Both the position numbers and the translations under genes were made by a program. A stretch of 34,919 bases of DNA, taken from positions 1 through 34,919 of IMG/VR virus record IMGVR_UViG_3300045919_000200; one strand, 5' to 3'. Positions 27,135 to 34,245 of this stretch are shown piece after piece (within the stretch, counting starts at the first letter, position 1; every line of letters starts with the position of its first letter). Source of the stretch: a virus. The notes under the pieces were generated by a model. That model was given only the letters and a program-made list of their open reading frames with translations. It was not told the DNA's origin and made no database searches.

Positions 27135-28229
27135 TTACAGCAGCGGATCGTTCGGCTGATCGGCCAGCGACAGCTCGGCCTTCAGTTCGGTCTGAGGCAC
27201 GACCTTGCGCGGGCTCGCAGCCTTGGCCTTCGCCTTCTTCGGCTTGGCAGCCTTGGCGTCGATCTTGGCCTCGGCATCCACCGACGCAGCCACCTGGGCG
27301 ATGTAGGTGCCGACGGGCGACGTGTCCTTGCGCAGGCTCGGCGCGGGTTTGCCGGTGGGCTCCACGCGCGGCACGAGCTTGTCGCCTTCGTTCGCGTAGC
27401 GGTGGTGCGTGCTGGCCAAGCGGCACGCTTCGACGAAGCCCTTGTGCAGGCGGATGTCGGCCTCGGCCTGGAACGCGCTGCGGGCACGCTTCATGATCGA
27501 CGTGCGGAACTTCTGCATGCGTTCGGGCGTGGCGTAGCTCATCAGCAGCGAGAGCTGCGTGATCTTGTCGAGCTGCATGAACTGGATCGAGTCGCCCTTG
27601 TCGGCAACGGCGATCACTTGCAGTACCGTGGCGATGTGCTTGGCCCACAAGGCACGAGTGCCGCTCAGCTCGCGCGTGTTGAGCATGTCGTACTCGCTGC
27701 GCGAGATCTCGGTCTTGTCTTCACCGCCGCACTGGTCGACGTATTCCTTCCACATGAAGTCGAGCTTCCAGCCGTCAACGGGCATGGGCTCACCAGCCAT
27801 TTCCAGCGTCTCCATCCAGTTGGTGACGCGCATCTTGGACTCGCCCATGAGCGACGCCATGTAGTCGTCGCACGTGCGCTTGTAGTGCAGCAGCGAGCTG
27901 AGCTGCTTGCACATGTCCAGACGCTGGCCACCGGCCTCGTCGAACCACACTTCGGCAGCGCCCTGCTCGTCGAGGTACGACATCGCGTCGTTGTAGGAGC
28001 TGATGGAGTCGCGCGTGCGCTCGTGGTTGCGCACGTCGCTGGCCAGGCCGTTCGCGACCATGCCGGCGAGACGGGCAGCGCGGAACGACATGGCTCCAGC
28101 GATGGAGTACATGACGCTGATGCCAGCTTCACCCGGCAGGTACTTGCGCACCAGGTCGAGGAGGTCGGGGTTGGGGATGGTGACGCCGATGTTGGCGGTG
28201 GAACCCTTGGTGGCGGTACGAGTGACCAT
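27135..28229 (-). CDS. Unknown early protein, 364 residues, basic Lys/Ala-rich tail
   Basis: It starts MVTRTATKGSTANIGVTIP at the ATG at 28229, with GAAAG upstream. Most of it looks helical (GAMSFRAARLAGMVANGLA, DKITQLSLLMSYATPERM). Residues about 310-345 form an H1-like tail rich in Ala, Lys and Pro (AKAAKPKKAKAKAASPRK), followed by an acidic end. I do not recognise the family. Large size, position before a terminator and close to the origin suggest an abundant early protein. DNA binding by the tail is a guess. Confidence 0.75.
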   Translation of the reverse strand: MVTRTATKGSTANIGVTIPNPDLLDLVRKYLPGEAGISVMYSIAGAMSFRAARLAGMVANGLASDVRNHERTRDSISSYNDAMSYLDEQGAAEVWFDEAGGQRLDMCKQLSSLLHYKRTCDDYMASLMGESKMRVTNWMETLEMAGEPMPVDGWKLDFMWKEYVDQCGGEDKTEISRSEYDMLNTRELSGTRALWAKHIATVLQVIAVADKGDSIQFMQLDKITQLSLLMSYATPERMQKFRTSIMKRARSAFQAEADIRLHKGFVEACRLASTHHRYANEGDKLVPRVEPTGKPAPSLRKDTSPVGTYIAQVAASVDAEAKIDAKAAKPKKAKAKAASPRKVVPQTELKAELSLADQPNDPLL

Positions 28230-28243
28230 GATGGTGTGAGCTT

Positions 28244-28474
28244 TCAGAAGGAAGTGCCGGGGTGAAGGATGGCGTGCGTCGCTTCGGCTTCAGTGCAGCC
28301 GTAGCGACGCGCGTACTCCGTGATCTTGCGGATCAAGGCCTGTTCGGGGTTGAGGCCGGGTGACGGAGCGTTGTGGAGGATGGAGTGTTCGCTCTTGGTG
28401 AGTTGGCTGATCGAGATGACCTCCGTGGTTGTGGTGGTGACGGTGTGGGTGCGGGTGCGGGTGGTTGTGTGCAT
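28244..28474 (-). CDS. Small unknown protein, 76 residues, Thr/Arg-rich N-terminus
   Basis: The ATG at 28474 gives MHTTTRTRTHTVTTTTTEV, an unusual Thr/Arg repeat. A helical part follows (PEQALIRKITEYARRYGCTE). The start is uncertain because the frame is open to 28573 and no ribosome site is clear. The stop is 15 nt before the next gene. Unknown family. Confidence 0.55.
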   Translation of the reverse strand: MHTTTRTRTHTVTTTTTEVISISQLTKSEHSILHNAPSPGLNPEQALIRKITEYARRYGCTEAEATHAILHPGTSF

Positions 28475-28690
28475 GGTGGCGAGGGGTGAGTGAATGTGCT
28501 GGTTACGGTGTCCAGCGAGCAGTGGGTGCTCCGCGTTACTGTCTGCATGAAGGCCCAAGCTCCATGCGCGCACGTTCTCGTAGTGCGCAGCCCCTGTGCG
28601 TGCGCTGCGGGTAAACGCTGCCGTTCTTTATCAGTCGCGGCAGACACGACTTATCCAGCCAGCGGAGTTGGGTGTCCGCTGGGTTTGGAT
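28475..28690. other. 216-base gap with one strong hairpin, no convincing gene
   Basis: Several overlapping open frames exist on both strands, but none has a ribosome site plus a protein-like sequence. CCAGCGGA (28659-28666) and TCCGCTGG (28675-28682) form a perfect 8-bp hairpin with an 8-nt loop, 9 nt beyond the stop of the gene at 28691. There is a weak T-run only on the rightward side. GGAGCACCCACTGCTC-type pairing also occurs near 28530. A promoter for the 76-residue gene may lie here. Confidence 0.5.
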
Positions 28691-29056
28691 TCAGGGTATG
28701 AAGTGCGTCGTAGCCAGCTCGCAGATGTCGGGCGGTGCTGACGAGCAGATGCGTGGACTGCGGATACCGCAGAACGGGCACTTCTCACAGTTGGCGCGCA
28801 ATGCTTCGTAGAAGACAGCAGGGCACGTCGGGTTGTTGTCGAGTGCATTGAGCACGATCTCAATGTCCTCTTCGCAGAGCTGGTCGATGGGGAACCAGCC
28901 GAGATCGTTCAGCACGCACGGGCCAAACACGAGATCGGTCGATAGGCTGACCACGCCGTTGGTGAAGATGATGTCGTTCTCCAGGTTGATGACGCAGAGC
29001 CAGGAACAAAGGACGAACTTGTTCGTCCTTGAATGCACGTACAGGTCTGGACTCAT
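28691..29056 (-). CDS. Unknown protein with a hairpin repeat inside its 5' end, 121 residues
   Basis: The ATG at 29056 has ACAGG upstream at a rather long distance. The protein begins MSPDLYVHSRTNKFVLCSW and contains NGVVSLSTDLVFGPCV and several cysteines near the C-terminus (CEKCPFCGIRSPRICS) suitable for zinc. Codons for residues about 8-26 coincide with the third copy of the hairpin leader seen before two other genes. At the place where those genes start, this gene has GGAG, six bases, then ATCATC. The true start may therefore be downstream of 29056, at a non-standard codon or the GTG near residue 34. Confidence 0.6.
   Translation of the reverse strand: MSPDLYVHSRTNKFVLCSWLCVINLENDIIFTNGVVSLSTDLVFGPCVLNDLGWFPIDQLCEEDIEIVLNALDNNPTCPAVFYEALRANCEKCPFCGIRSPRICSSAPPDICELATTHFIP
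28997..29030. repeat. Hairpin leader element, copy C
   Basis: AAGGACGAAC (29009-29018), TT and GTTCGTCCTT (29021-29030) form a perfect 10-bp inverted repeat. The adjoining GAGCCAGGAACAAAGG (28997-29012) matches copies A and B at 13 of 16 positions. The stem differs from A and B at positions that change in pairs. This copy lacks the second small hairpin of A and B. Confidence 0.8.
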
Positions 29057-29137
29057 TGAGCACAGACCTGTGCGCACACAGGAGGGAGTGCCGCACGCTC
29101 CCCTACGGTGACCAGCCCGCTTGATCGGTCAGATGCT

Positions 29138-29347
29138 TTACAGCACGGTGTTCTCCGGTTGGTTGGTGAGTTGCTTCGCGATGAATTCGTTGAACTCGCG
29201 ACGGAACTCGATGACCTCATCCCGGATGAGGTACAGGCGCTCTGCCTTTTGCTTTGGCGTCTCAGCACGCTCGACCGAGTCGACGAGACCGACGACGATG
29301 CGGGTGTGCAGATTGACCGAGATGCGGATGGCTTGGAGGTCGGTCAC
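29138..29347 (-). CDS. Small unknown protein, 69 residues
   Basis: GTG at 29347 overlaps the upstream stop (GTGA). It starts MTDLQAIRISVNLHTRIVV and has a helical charged centre (ERAETPKQKAERLYLIRDEV). No family recognised. The gap to the next gene contains short palindromes only (CACAG/CTGTG near 29060). Confidence 0.68.
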   Translation of the reverse strand: MTDLQAIRISVNLHTRIVVGLVDSVERAETPKQKAERLYLIRDEVIEFRREFNEFIAKQLTNQPENTVL

Positions 29348-29658
29348 GACATCAGCTCCGCGTTGTCGTAGTTGACTAACCCGCGACGTGTGCGCACATC
29401 ATCGGTGATGCTGCCGTACACGATGCGAGCGATGGCGACGGTGATCATGGAGGTGACGAATGCACCCGTTGCAGCCATCGTCCCAGTCACCGTCCCCCAA
29501 TGCACCCAGAGGTTCAGACCGAGCATAACGAAGTGAGTGACCGTACATCCGATGCGCGATCCCAACAACCTGAGTCGGTAGCGCGGAGGGACCATCGAGA
29601 GCACAACGAACTCGAAGACCGCGAGCAAGATTCCGAACACGAAAACAGCTTGAAGCAT
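29344..29658 (-). CDS. Membrane protein with three predicted spans, 104 residues
   Basis: The ATG at 29658 gives MLQAVFVFGILLAVFEFVV. Spans are about residues 2-24, 33-52 (GCTVTHFVMLGLNLWVHWG) and 60-84 (MAATGAFVTSMITVAIARIV). The cytoplasmic tail is charged. It lies in the early arm and is unlikely to be a holin, though that cannot be excluded. TTAGGTAGG precedes the start. Confidence 0.75.
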   Translation of the reverse strand: MLQAVFVFGILLAVFEFVVLSMVPPRYRLRLLGSRIGCTVTHFVMLGLNLWVHWGTVTGTMAATGAFVTSMITVAIARIVYGSITDDVRTRRGLVNYDNAELMS

Positions 29659-29816
29659 GGTGTGCCTACCTAACAAATGAAGTGTGACGCATGGTGCCAG
29701 GTGCGAGGTGCGTATGGGCTGCGTGGTTTGCGAAACCACTACGCCCCATGTGCTCCCCATTCATGCCCTGGTTTGACTTCGGCGAAGCGCAGCGAGCCGA
29801 AGCCCGCTGCACCACG
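29659..29816. other. 158-base gap with two strong hairpins
   Basis: No gene is seen. GTGGTTT (29723-29729), GCG and AAACCAC (29733-29739) form a perfect 7-bp hairpin, extended by GGGC/GCCC after an internal loop (29716-29746). CTTCGGC (29777-29783) and GCCGAAG (29796-29802) form a second one. It would be the leader of the 104-residue membrane protein gene or the 3' end of the gene before. Confidence 0.6.
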
Positions 29817-30113
29817 CTACGACGCCGTCGCGAGCTTGCGCCCGCGCTTGGCCTCGACGACCGGCGCGGCTGCGACGACCGGCTCGGCCTTCGCCACGAC
29901 CGCGATGGCCGCGTCGCGCTTGGCCTTGTACGCCGCCTGCTTGGCAGCGCGCGAGATCAGCAGCTCCGCCGACTTCTCGGCGTAACCCTGCTCAGCACCG
30001 ATGACCAGGTCTTGCGCGAAACCGCCAGCGCCGACAGCGCCGCGATAGACGCCTTCGACCATGAGAGCGCCAGCAGCGCCAGCGAACTTACCGAGCTTGA
30101 TACCGATGGACAT
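29817..30113 (-). CDS. Small Ala/Gly-rich protein with basic tail, 98 residues
   Basis: The ATG at 30113 has GGAGG 8 nt upstream, better than a TTG at 30128. It begins MSIGIKLGKFAGAAGALMVEG and has an Ala/Lys-rich second half ending in VEAKRGRKLATAS. The tail resembles that of the 129-residue protein at 7717 (AKRGPKPAVATA). The N-terminal half may associate with membranes or form a Gly-rich helix pair. It is preceded by leader element A. Function unknown. Confidence 0.75.
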   Translation of the reverse strand: MSIGIKLGKFAGAAGALMVEGVYRGAVGAGGFAQDLVIGAEQGYAEKSAELLISRAAKQAAYKAKRDAAIAVVAKAEPVVAAAPVVEAKRGRKLATAS

Positions 30114-30135
30114 GTTGCGTCCCTCCAAAGTTGAC

Positions 30136-30185
30136 GAGCGAACTGCTCAAAGAGCCAGGCACCAAGGACCAGCTTGCTGGTCCTT
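30136..30185. repeat. Hairpin leader element, copy A
   Basis: AAGGACCAGC (30164-30173), TT and GCTGGTCCTT (30176-30185) form a perfect 10-bp inverted repeat starting 4 nt after the stop of the gene at 30190. The conserved block GAGCCAGGCACCAAGG covers 30152-30167. A small hairpin GAGC/GCTC (30136-30148) lies between the block and the ribosome site of the 98-residue gene. See copies B and C. Confidence 0.85.
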
Positions 30186-30189
30186 GTCT

Positions 30190-30414
30190 TCACTGGGCGC
30201 AGCGACGTACGACGCCGTTGCATTCACGCGCCAGCTTCGACGCGCGCATGAAGTCGCCCTTCACGCTGGGGTTGAACTCGAAGACCGAGCCGCGCTTGGC
30301 AGTGGGCTTGGTTTCCGCGCGGTTGAGCTGCGCAAGCTGTGCTTCGAGCTGCTCGCAGTGGTGGCGCAGCTTGATGTTCTCGTCGACGAGCTGGGCCTTG
30401 GTCATAGAGGTCAT
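30190..30414 (-). CDS. Small coiled-coil protein, 74 residues
   Basis: The start at 30414 (ATG, AAAGGA 8 nt upstream) gives MTSMTKAQLVDENIKLRHH. Residues about 5-32 form a leucine-zipper-like coiled coil (QLVDENIKLRHHCEQLEAQL). The C-terminal half is basic (KGDFMRASKLARE). A dimeric DNA-binding or regulatory role is possible. Unknown family. Confidence 0.72.
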   Translation of the reverse strand: MTSMTKAQLVDENIKLRHHCEQLEAQLAQLNRAETKPTAKRGSVFEFNPSVKGDFMRASKLARECNGVVRRCAQ

Positions 30415-30427
30415 GGTGGCAGTCCTT

Positions 30428-30583
30428 TCAGCGGAGGATGGAGGCAGCGAACGTGGTCATGGCGACCAGGCAGGTGAGCAGGTACGGCACCGGCACAGTC
30501 CACGGGAACGTGACGTACGCGATGGGGTAGAGGAACAGCACAACGAGTGCGAGGAACGAGATGAAGGCGATGAGGCCGCGCAT
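30428..30583 (-). CDS. Small membrane protein, 51 residues
   Basis: ATG at 30583, with GGAG 6 nt upstream, and stop at 30428-30430. It encodes MRGLIAFISFLALVVLFLYP, then AYVTFPWTVPVPYLLTCLV and a short tail. Two membrane spans are likely. This is the first gene of the leftward arm, behind leader element B. Frame and codon use agree; a competing frame from 30632 is a shadow. Confidence 0.72.
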   Translation of the reverse strand: MRGLIAFISFLALVVLFLYPIAYVTFPWTVPVPYLLTCLVAMTTFAASILR

Positions 30584-30601
30584 GGCGTGCTCCTAGTTGA
30601 T

Positions 30602-30652
30602 TGAGCAAGACGCTCATCGAGCCACGCACCAAGGGCCGGCTCGCCGGTCCTT
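30602..30652. repeat. Hairpin leader element, copy B
   Basis: AAGGGCCGGC (30631-30640), TC and GCCGGTCCTT (30643-30652) form a 10-bp inverted repeat with one G-T pair on the plus strand. The conserved block GAGCCACGCACCAAGG covers 30619-30634 and a second hairpin TGAGC/GCTCA covers 30602-30616. The order and spacing equal copy A. Confidence 0.85.
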
Positions 30653-30793
30653 GTCTTCTGTCATCCTGTATTGGCTGTTTGTATTCGCGGCGCAGAGAAA
30701 AGAGACTCCTTTTCTCGAAGCGCGAACCCGAATCCGAACCGGGGCACCCGGTTCTGGATGAGGGGTAGGAGAGGTTCCATGCCCGTCTGCGCC

Positions 30794-30815
30794 AAATATT
30801 TTCTAAAAAATATTT
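30794..30815. repeat. AT-rich palindrome upstream of terS
   Basis: AAATATTTT (30794-30802) and AAAATATTT (30807-30815) are perfect inverted arms around CTAA. The run is unusual in this G+C-rich genome. It ends 14 nt before a TATACT -10-like box (30829-30834) and 25 nt before the terS ATG. It could be an UP-like element, a host-protein site or part of a packaging site. Confidence 0.6.
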
Positions 30816-30840
30816 TTGACCGAACTCTTATACTCCGAGC

Positions 30841-31446
30841 ATGGCTCGAAGTACGACCTTAGACAGCACTCAGCTCAAGCGCCCCAAGCGCGGAGCTAAC
30901 GCTGCCCAGAACCCAGTCCGAACCATTCGTGGCAAGGCACCCCTCACGAACAGCAAAGCCGCATGCGCCCTGGTCGATGAGGACAAGCCGCTCACCGCCC
31001 AGCAGCTCGCCTTCGTCAAGGCCTGGGCGCAGGGCGAGTCCATTGCCAGTGCGAGTCAACGCGCCGGGTACTCGGCGGGTGATGGCTTCTGCTATCGCAT
31101 GACCGCCATGCCCAACGTGCTGAAGGTCTACCACGCAGAGAAGGCGCTCTACGCCGCCTCGTGCCAGATGACCCGCAAACGGGTGATGGACGGCCTGCTG
31201 GAAGGCGTTGAGATGGCCAGGCTCATGGCCGAGCCGATGACCCTCATCGCTGGCTGGCGCGAGATTGGGAAGATGTGCGGCTACTACGAGCCCACCAAGC
31301 TCCAGGTGGAACACAACCACAAGGGCGAAGTCACCGTGCGCCAGCTCAACGGCATGTCGGATGCCGAACTGGTCGCTCTCATCAAGGGAGGTTCACTCCC
31401 ACAACTCCAAGGCCCCAGCGATGAACACGACGTACACGGCGGTTAG
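30841..31446 (+). CDS. terS: Small terminase subunit
   Basis: The 201-residue protein recognises phage DNA for packaging. After a basic N-terminal tail it has LTAQQLAFVKAWAQGESIASASQRAGYS, the HTH region of Terminase_2-like small subunits, and then helical oligomerisation segments. It is the first gene of the rightward arm, followed two genes later by an RMF-like gene and the large subunit. Only six bases separate a TATACT box from the ATG and there is no ribosome site, so a leaderless message is possible. Confidence in the family is good; HTH sequence and position agree. Confidence 0.82.
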   Translation: MARSTTLDSTQLKRPKRGANAAQNPVRTIRGKAPLTNSKAACALVDEDKPLTAQQLAFVKAWAQGESIASASQRAGYSAGDGFCYRMTAMPNVLKVYHAEKALYAASCQMTRKRVMDGLLEGVEMARLMAEPMTLIAGWREIGKMCGYYEPTKLQVEHNHKGEVTVRQLNGMSDAELVALIKGGSLPQLQGPSDEHDVHGG

Positions 31447-31750
31447 CACCACTGCCGCGACCTTCTCGAACGGCTCGTTCCCGACCTCAGCCGAGCAGAT
31501 GGCCATGATGACCGAGCACGTGCGCCGACTCGATGAGGAGCAGGCCCTGTACGAGGTCACCCAGCGCCTGCTCGACACGCCGGCCAAGCGCCGCGCGCGT
31601 GAGCTGATCGCACAGGCCAAAGCGTTCCCCGACCTCCTGTCGGCGGATGGCAGCGATGACCGCGTCGATTCGATGCGGTATGCCATGAGCGCGATGTACT
31701 CGGTTAAGTCCCTCGCCCCGAGCGACATCATCAAGGTGAGCACGCTGTGA
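31421..31750 (+). CDS. Unknown protein, 109 residues
   Basis: The ATG at 31421 (MNTTYTAVSTTAATFSNGS) overlaps the terS end by 26 nt and the stop overlaps the next gene by 4 nt. The centre is helical (HVRRLDEEQALYEVTQRLLDTPAKRRARELIAQ cut here into pieces). It may be a terminase accessory protein. Not recognised. Confidence 0.72.
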   Translation: MNTTYTAVSTTAATFSNGSFPTSAEQMAMMTEHVRRLDEEQALYEVTQRLLDTPAKRRARELIAQAKAFPDLLSADGSDDRVDSMRYAMSAMYSVKSLAPSDIIKVSTL

Positions 31751-32112
31751 GCCTCACTGCCCGCAACCGAGCCCAGCTCGTCGACATGAGCGACTATCGC
31801 GCCATGTGCGAGGCGCGCTTCATCGGCACCGTGCACCAGTGGCGGCAGCAGCAGATTGTCCTGAAGTGCGTGACCGAGCGCCTGCTGCGTACGCCAAAGG
31901 TCGATCAGCGCCAGCGCCCACGGATGAATCGCAACGCCTCGTTTGCCCAATTCGACAAGGCTGCGGCGAAGCTGTGGTCGCAGGCCCTCGTGAAGGCTGC
32001 GAGCGCACCGGGTGGTTTCCTCGCCAGCATGCTCAAGCAGGCACGCGAGGATGCGCCGCTCTCCGGCAAGCGCGCATCCATGCTGATCATCGACGATCTC
32101 CAACCGCGATGA
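31747..32112 (+). CDS. Unknown basic protein, 121 residues
   Basis: GTG at 31747 overlaps the upstream stop. It begins MSLTARNRAQLVDMSDYRAM, has a Gln/Arg-rich part (HQWRQQQIVLKCVTERLL) and ends in LIIDDLQPR. Coupled on both sides by 4-nt overlaps. No family recognised. Packaging or head-associated function is suggested only by position. Confidence 0.7.
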   Translation: MSLTARNRAQLVDMSDYRAMCEARFIGTVHQWRQQQIVLKCVTERLLRTPKVDQRQRPRMNRNASFAQFDKAAAKLWSQALVKAASAPGGFLASMLKQAREDAPLSGKRASMLIIDDLQPR

Positions 32113-32255
32113 CCGAGTTCGACGCCTACAGCGACGGCATCAAGTGCTTCCATGCCGGCTACACGCGCGGCATGAACCCGTGTGAGCCCGGCTCGTACAA
32201 CCACATCGCGTGGATCAACGGATGGCTGGACGCGAAGGCAGGCCGTCCGTGGTGA
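32109..32255 (+). CDS. RMF-like small protein, 48 residues
   Basis: ATG at 32109 overlaps the upstream stop, and the stop overlaps the terL start (GTGA). The sequence MTEFDAYSDGIKCFHAGYTR then NPCEPGSYNHIAWINGWLDA shows the N-P, A-W and G-W/Y spacing of RMF-like peptides. The related gene at 22634-22771 is in the early arm. Similarity to ribosome modulation factor is by motif only. Confidence 0.65.
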   Translation: MTEFDAYSDGIKCFHAGYTRGMNPCEPGSYNHIAWINGWLDAKAGRPW

Positions 32256-34087
32256 CTGCCAAGAAGCCCGCCAAGAAGGTCGCAGCGAAGAAGCCCGCCG
32301 CCAAGAAGGTGCCCGCCAAGAAGCGGGCGCTGAAGGCCGTCGCGGGTGCAGCAGCCACCTTGGCAGCTCTGGTCGTGGCCCAAGCCACACCCGAACCCGA
32401 TCGTTTTTCGGCGACCCGTGAGGCCCAGGTCGCCTACGCGAACACCACCCCCGAGGTCACTGAGCCGCTGGCTCCGTTAACCCCGCAGCACTTCGCCGCG
32501 CAGGCTGAGATGGCCAGCCGCGTGCTGGCCCGTCGCCGGCTGCTGCCGTTCGTCGAGCGGATGAACGACCGCTACGACGCCGGCTGGGTCCACGAGGACA
32601 TCTGCCGCCGCCTGGAGAAGTTCAGCGAGGACGTGGCCAAGGGCTTAAGCCCGCGGCTCATGCTGCTGATGCCGCCACGGCACGGCAAGAGTGAGCTGGC
32701 GTCCAAGAACTTCCCCGCCTGGCACCTGGGTCGTCACCCCGAGCACGAGTTCATCGCTTGCTCGTACAACCTGTCCCTGGCGATGGGCTTCAGCCGCAAG
32801 GTGAAGCAGATCATGGACGACGCCGCCTACAAGGGCGTCTTCGAGGTCAAGCTCGACCCCAACAACCAGAGCACGGAGGAGTGGGGCATCGCCGGCGAGC
32901 GTGGTGGTTACGTCGCGGCAGGTATCGGAGGGCCAATCACCGGCAAGGGCGCTCACGTCCTGGTCATCGACGACCCGGTCAAGAACGCTGAAGAGGCGGA
33001 CAGCGCGGACGGGCGTGAGAAGACCTGGGAGTGGTATCTCTCCACCGCCTACACCCGCCTCGCGCCCGGCGGCGGTGTCCTGATCATTCAGACCTGGTGG
33101 CACGACGACGACCTGGCCGGCCGCGTGCAGCAGATGATGCGGCAGGGTGCCGACGACGAGGACATTGACCAGTTCGACGTCGTCAAGTACCCGGCCATCG
33201 CCGAGGCCGATGAATACCTCAACGACGCAGGCGGCATCGTCTACGACGAGCCGTGGGCCGATTTGGGCGACCGCACGGTGTTCGACGCCACGACGCGCGC
33301 CAACAAGCTGCTGCGCTACAAGGGCGAGGCGCTGCACCCGACCCGGTACGACCTGAAGAAGCTGGCCAAGATCCGCGCGCTGAACCGCAAGCAGGACGGC
33401 ACTGACGGGCGCTGGTGGTCGGCCCTGTACCAGCAGAACCCGGTGCCCGACGACGGCGGCTACTTCATGAAGGCGCAGTTCAAGCGCGCCGAGCTGCCCG
33501 AGACGAAGCGGTGCAACGTCTTCATGGCCTGGGACTTCGCGATCAGCGAGAAGAAGCAGAACGACTACACCGTGGGCGTCGTCGGGTTGCAGGACGACGA
33601 TGATCTGCTGCACATAGCTGAGGTCAATCGGTTTAAGTCGTCCGATAGCTTCTTCATCGTAGAATCCATCCTCAACATGTGTGCACGTTGGCCCAGCGCG
33701 AGTCTGGTGCTTGGCTTCGAGGACGGACAGATCTACCGTGCAATCGAAGCTCTACTTAAGAAACGGATGAGAGAGCGGCGGATGTACCCCTCCATCGTCG
33801 TGCTGAAGCCGATCACCGACAAGCTGGCCCGAGCGCGGGCGCTTCAGGGGCGGATGCAGCAGGGGATGGTGAGCTTCAGCTCCACGGGCCAGTGGTACGA
33901 CGTTGCCCGCGCCGAGATGCTGCGGTTCCCTGCTGGGGTTCATGACGACCAGGTCGATGCCCTGGCGTGGATGACAACGATGGTCGTCGGGCGTGAAGCG
34001 CCCAGAAAGCTGCAGGCACCCAAAGTGAAGTCATGGCGCGACAGACTCAACCTCGGAGCGGGTGGCGCGAGTCACATGGCGGCGTGA
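32252..34087 (+). CDS. terL: Large terminase subunit with histone-H1-like N-terminal tail
   Basis: This ATPase-nuclease packs phage DNA into the head. It is 611 residues from the GTG at 32252, which overlaps the upstream stop. Walker A is MPPRHGKSEL (Lys146), Walker B VLVIDDPVKN, and the nuclease has MAWDFAISEKKQNDYTVG and HDDQVDALAW. The first about 45 residues are unusual: Lys/Ala repeats of the AAKKP type followed by a hydrophobic Ala/Leu/Val stretch (AGAAATLAALVVAQA). This resembles bacterial histone-H1-like tails and is not part of the standard terminase fold. The tail may bind DNA. Confidence 0.95.
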   Translation: MTAKKPAKKVAAKKPAAKKVPAKKRALKAVAGAAATLAALVVAQATPEPDRFSATREAQVAYANTTPEVTEPLAPLTPQHFAAQAEMASRVLARRRLLPFVERMNDRYDAGWVHEDICRRLEKFSEDVAKGLSPRLMLLMPPRHGKSELASKNFPAWHLGRHPEHEFIACSYNLSLAMGFSRKVKQIMDDAAYKGVFEVKLDPNNQSTEEWGIAGERGGYVAAGIGGPITGKGAHVLVIDDPVKNAEEADSADGREKTWEWYLSTAYTRLAPGGGVLIIQTWWHDDDLAGRVQQMMRQGADDEDIDQFDVVKYPAIAEADEYLNDAGGIVYDEPWADLGDRTVFDATTRANKLLRYKGEALHPTRYDLKKLAKIRALNRKQDGTDGRWWSALYQQNPVPDDGGYFMKAQFKRAELPETKRCNVFMAWDFAISEKKQNDYTVGVVGLQDDDDLLHIAEVNRFKSSDSFFIVESILNMCARWPSASLVLGFEDGQIYRAIEALLKKRMRERRMYPSIVVLKPITDKLARARALQGRMQQGMVSFSSTGQWYDVARAEMLRFPAGVHDDQVDALAWMTTMVVGREAPRKLQAPKVKSWRDRLNLGAGGASHMAA

Positions 34088-34245
34088 TGCAGATGCACTC
34101 GAAGAAGATTTCGATCCACACCCAGCGCAAGGCCGAAGACCGCGCCGCGCTTTACCGACACCTCCTCCCCGAGTGGCCGGCCCTGGCTGACTCGTTCGCC
34201 CGTGATGCCGCGCGCATCGCCGCAGCACTGAAAGCCAAGTCATGA
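34087..34245 (+). CDS. Small basic protein, 52 residues
   Basis: The ATG at 34087 overlaps the terL stop by one base (TGATG). It begins MQMHSKKISIHTQRKAEDRA and is helical and basic with an Ala/Lys end. A longer frame from 34033 is in the terL gene and was rejected. Unknown family. Confidence 0.68.
   Translation: MQMHSKKISIHTQRKAEDRAALYRHLLPEWPALADSFARDAARIAAALKAKS

Larger units (their letters stand above)
30584..30840. promoter_or_regulatory. Divergent control region between the two arms
   Basis: This 257-base gap separates the leftward early arm from the rightward packaging arm. It holds leader element B (30602-30652), a GAGAAAAG/CTTTTCTC hairpin (30695-30716), a GAACCGGG/CCCGGTTC hairpin (30736-30754), an AT-rich palindrome (30794-30815) and a TATACT box at 30829-30834. 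Promoters for both arms are expected here. Upstream of a small terminase gene it could also include the packaging start site. No -35 match convinced me. Confidence 0.6.

Noticed and set aside
28333-28647. Minus-strand open frame starting MSAATDKERQRLPAAHAQG
   Set aside because: Weak ribosome site, low-complexity Pro/Thr end and full overlap with the 76-residue gene in another frame; not supported enough to list.
29344-29658. Holin
   Set aside because: Three spans would fit, but there is no endolysin or spanin nearby and the gene is in the early arm.
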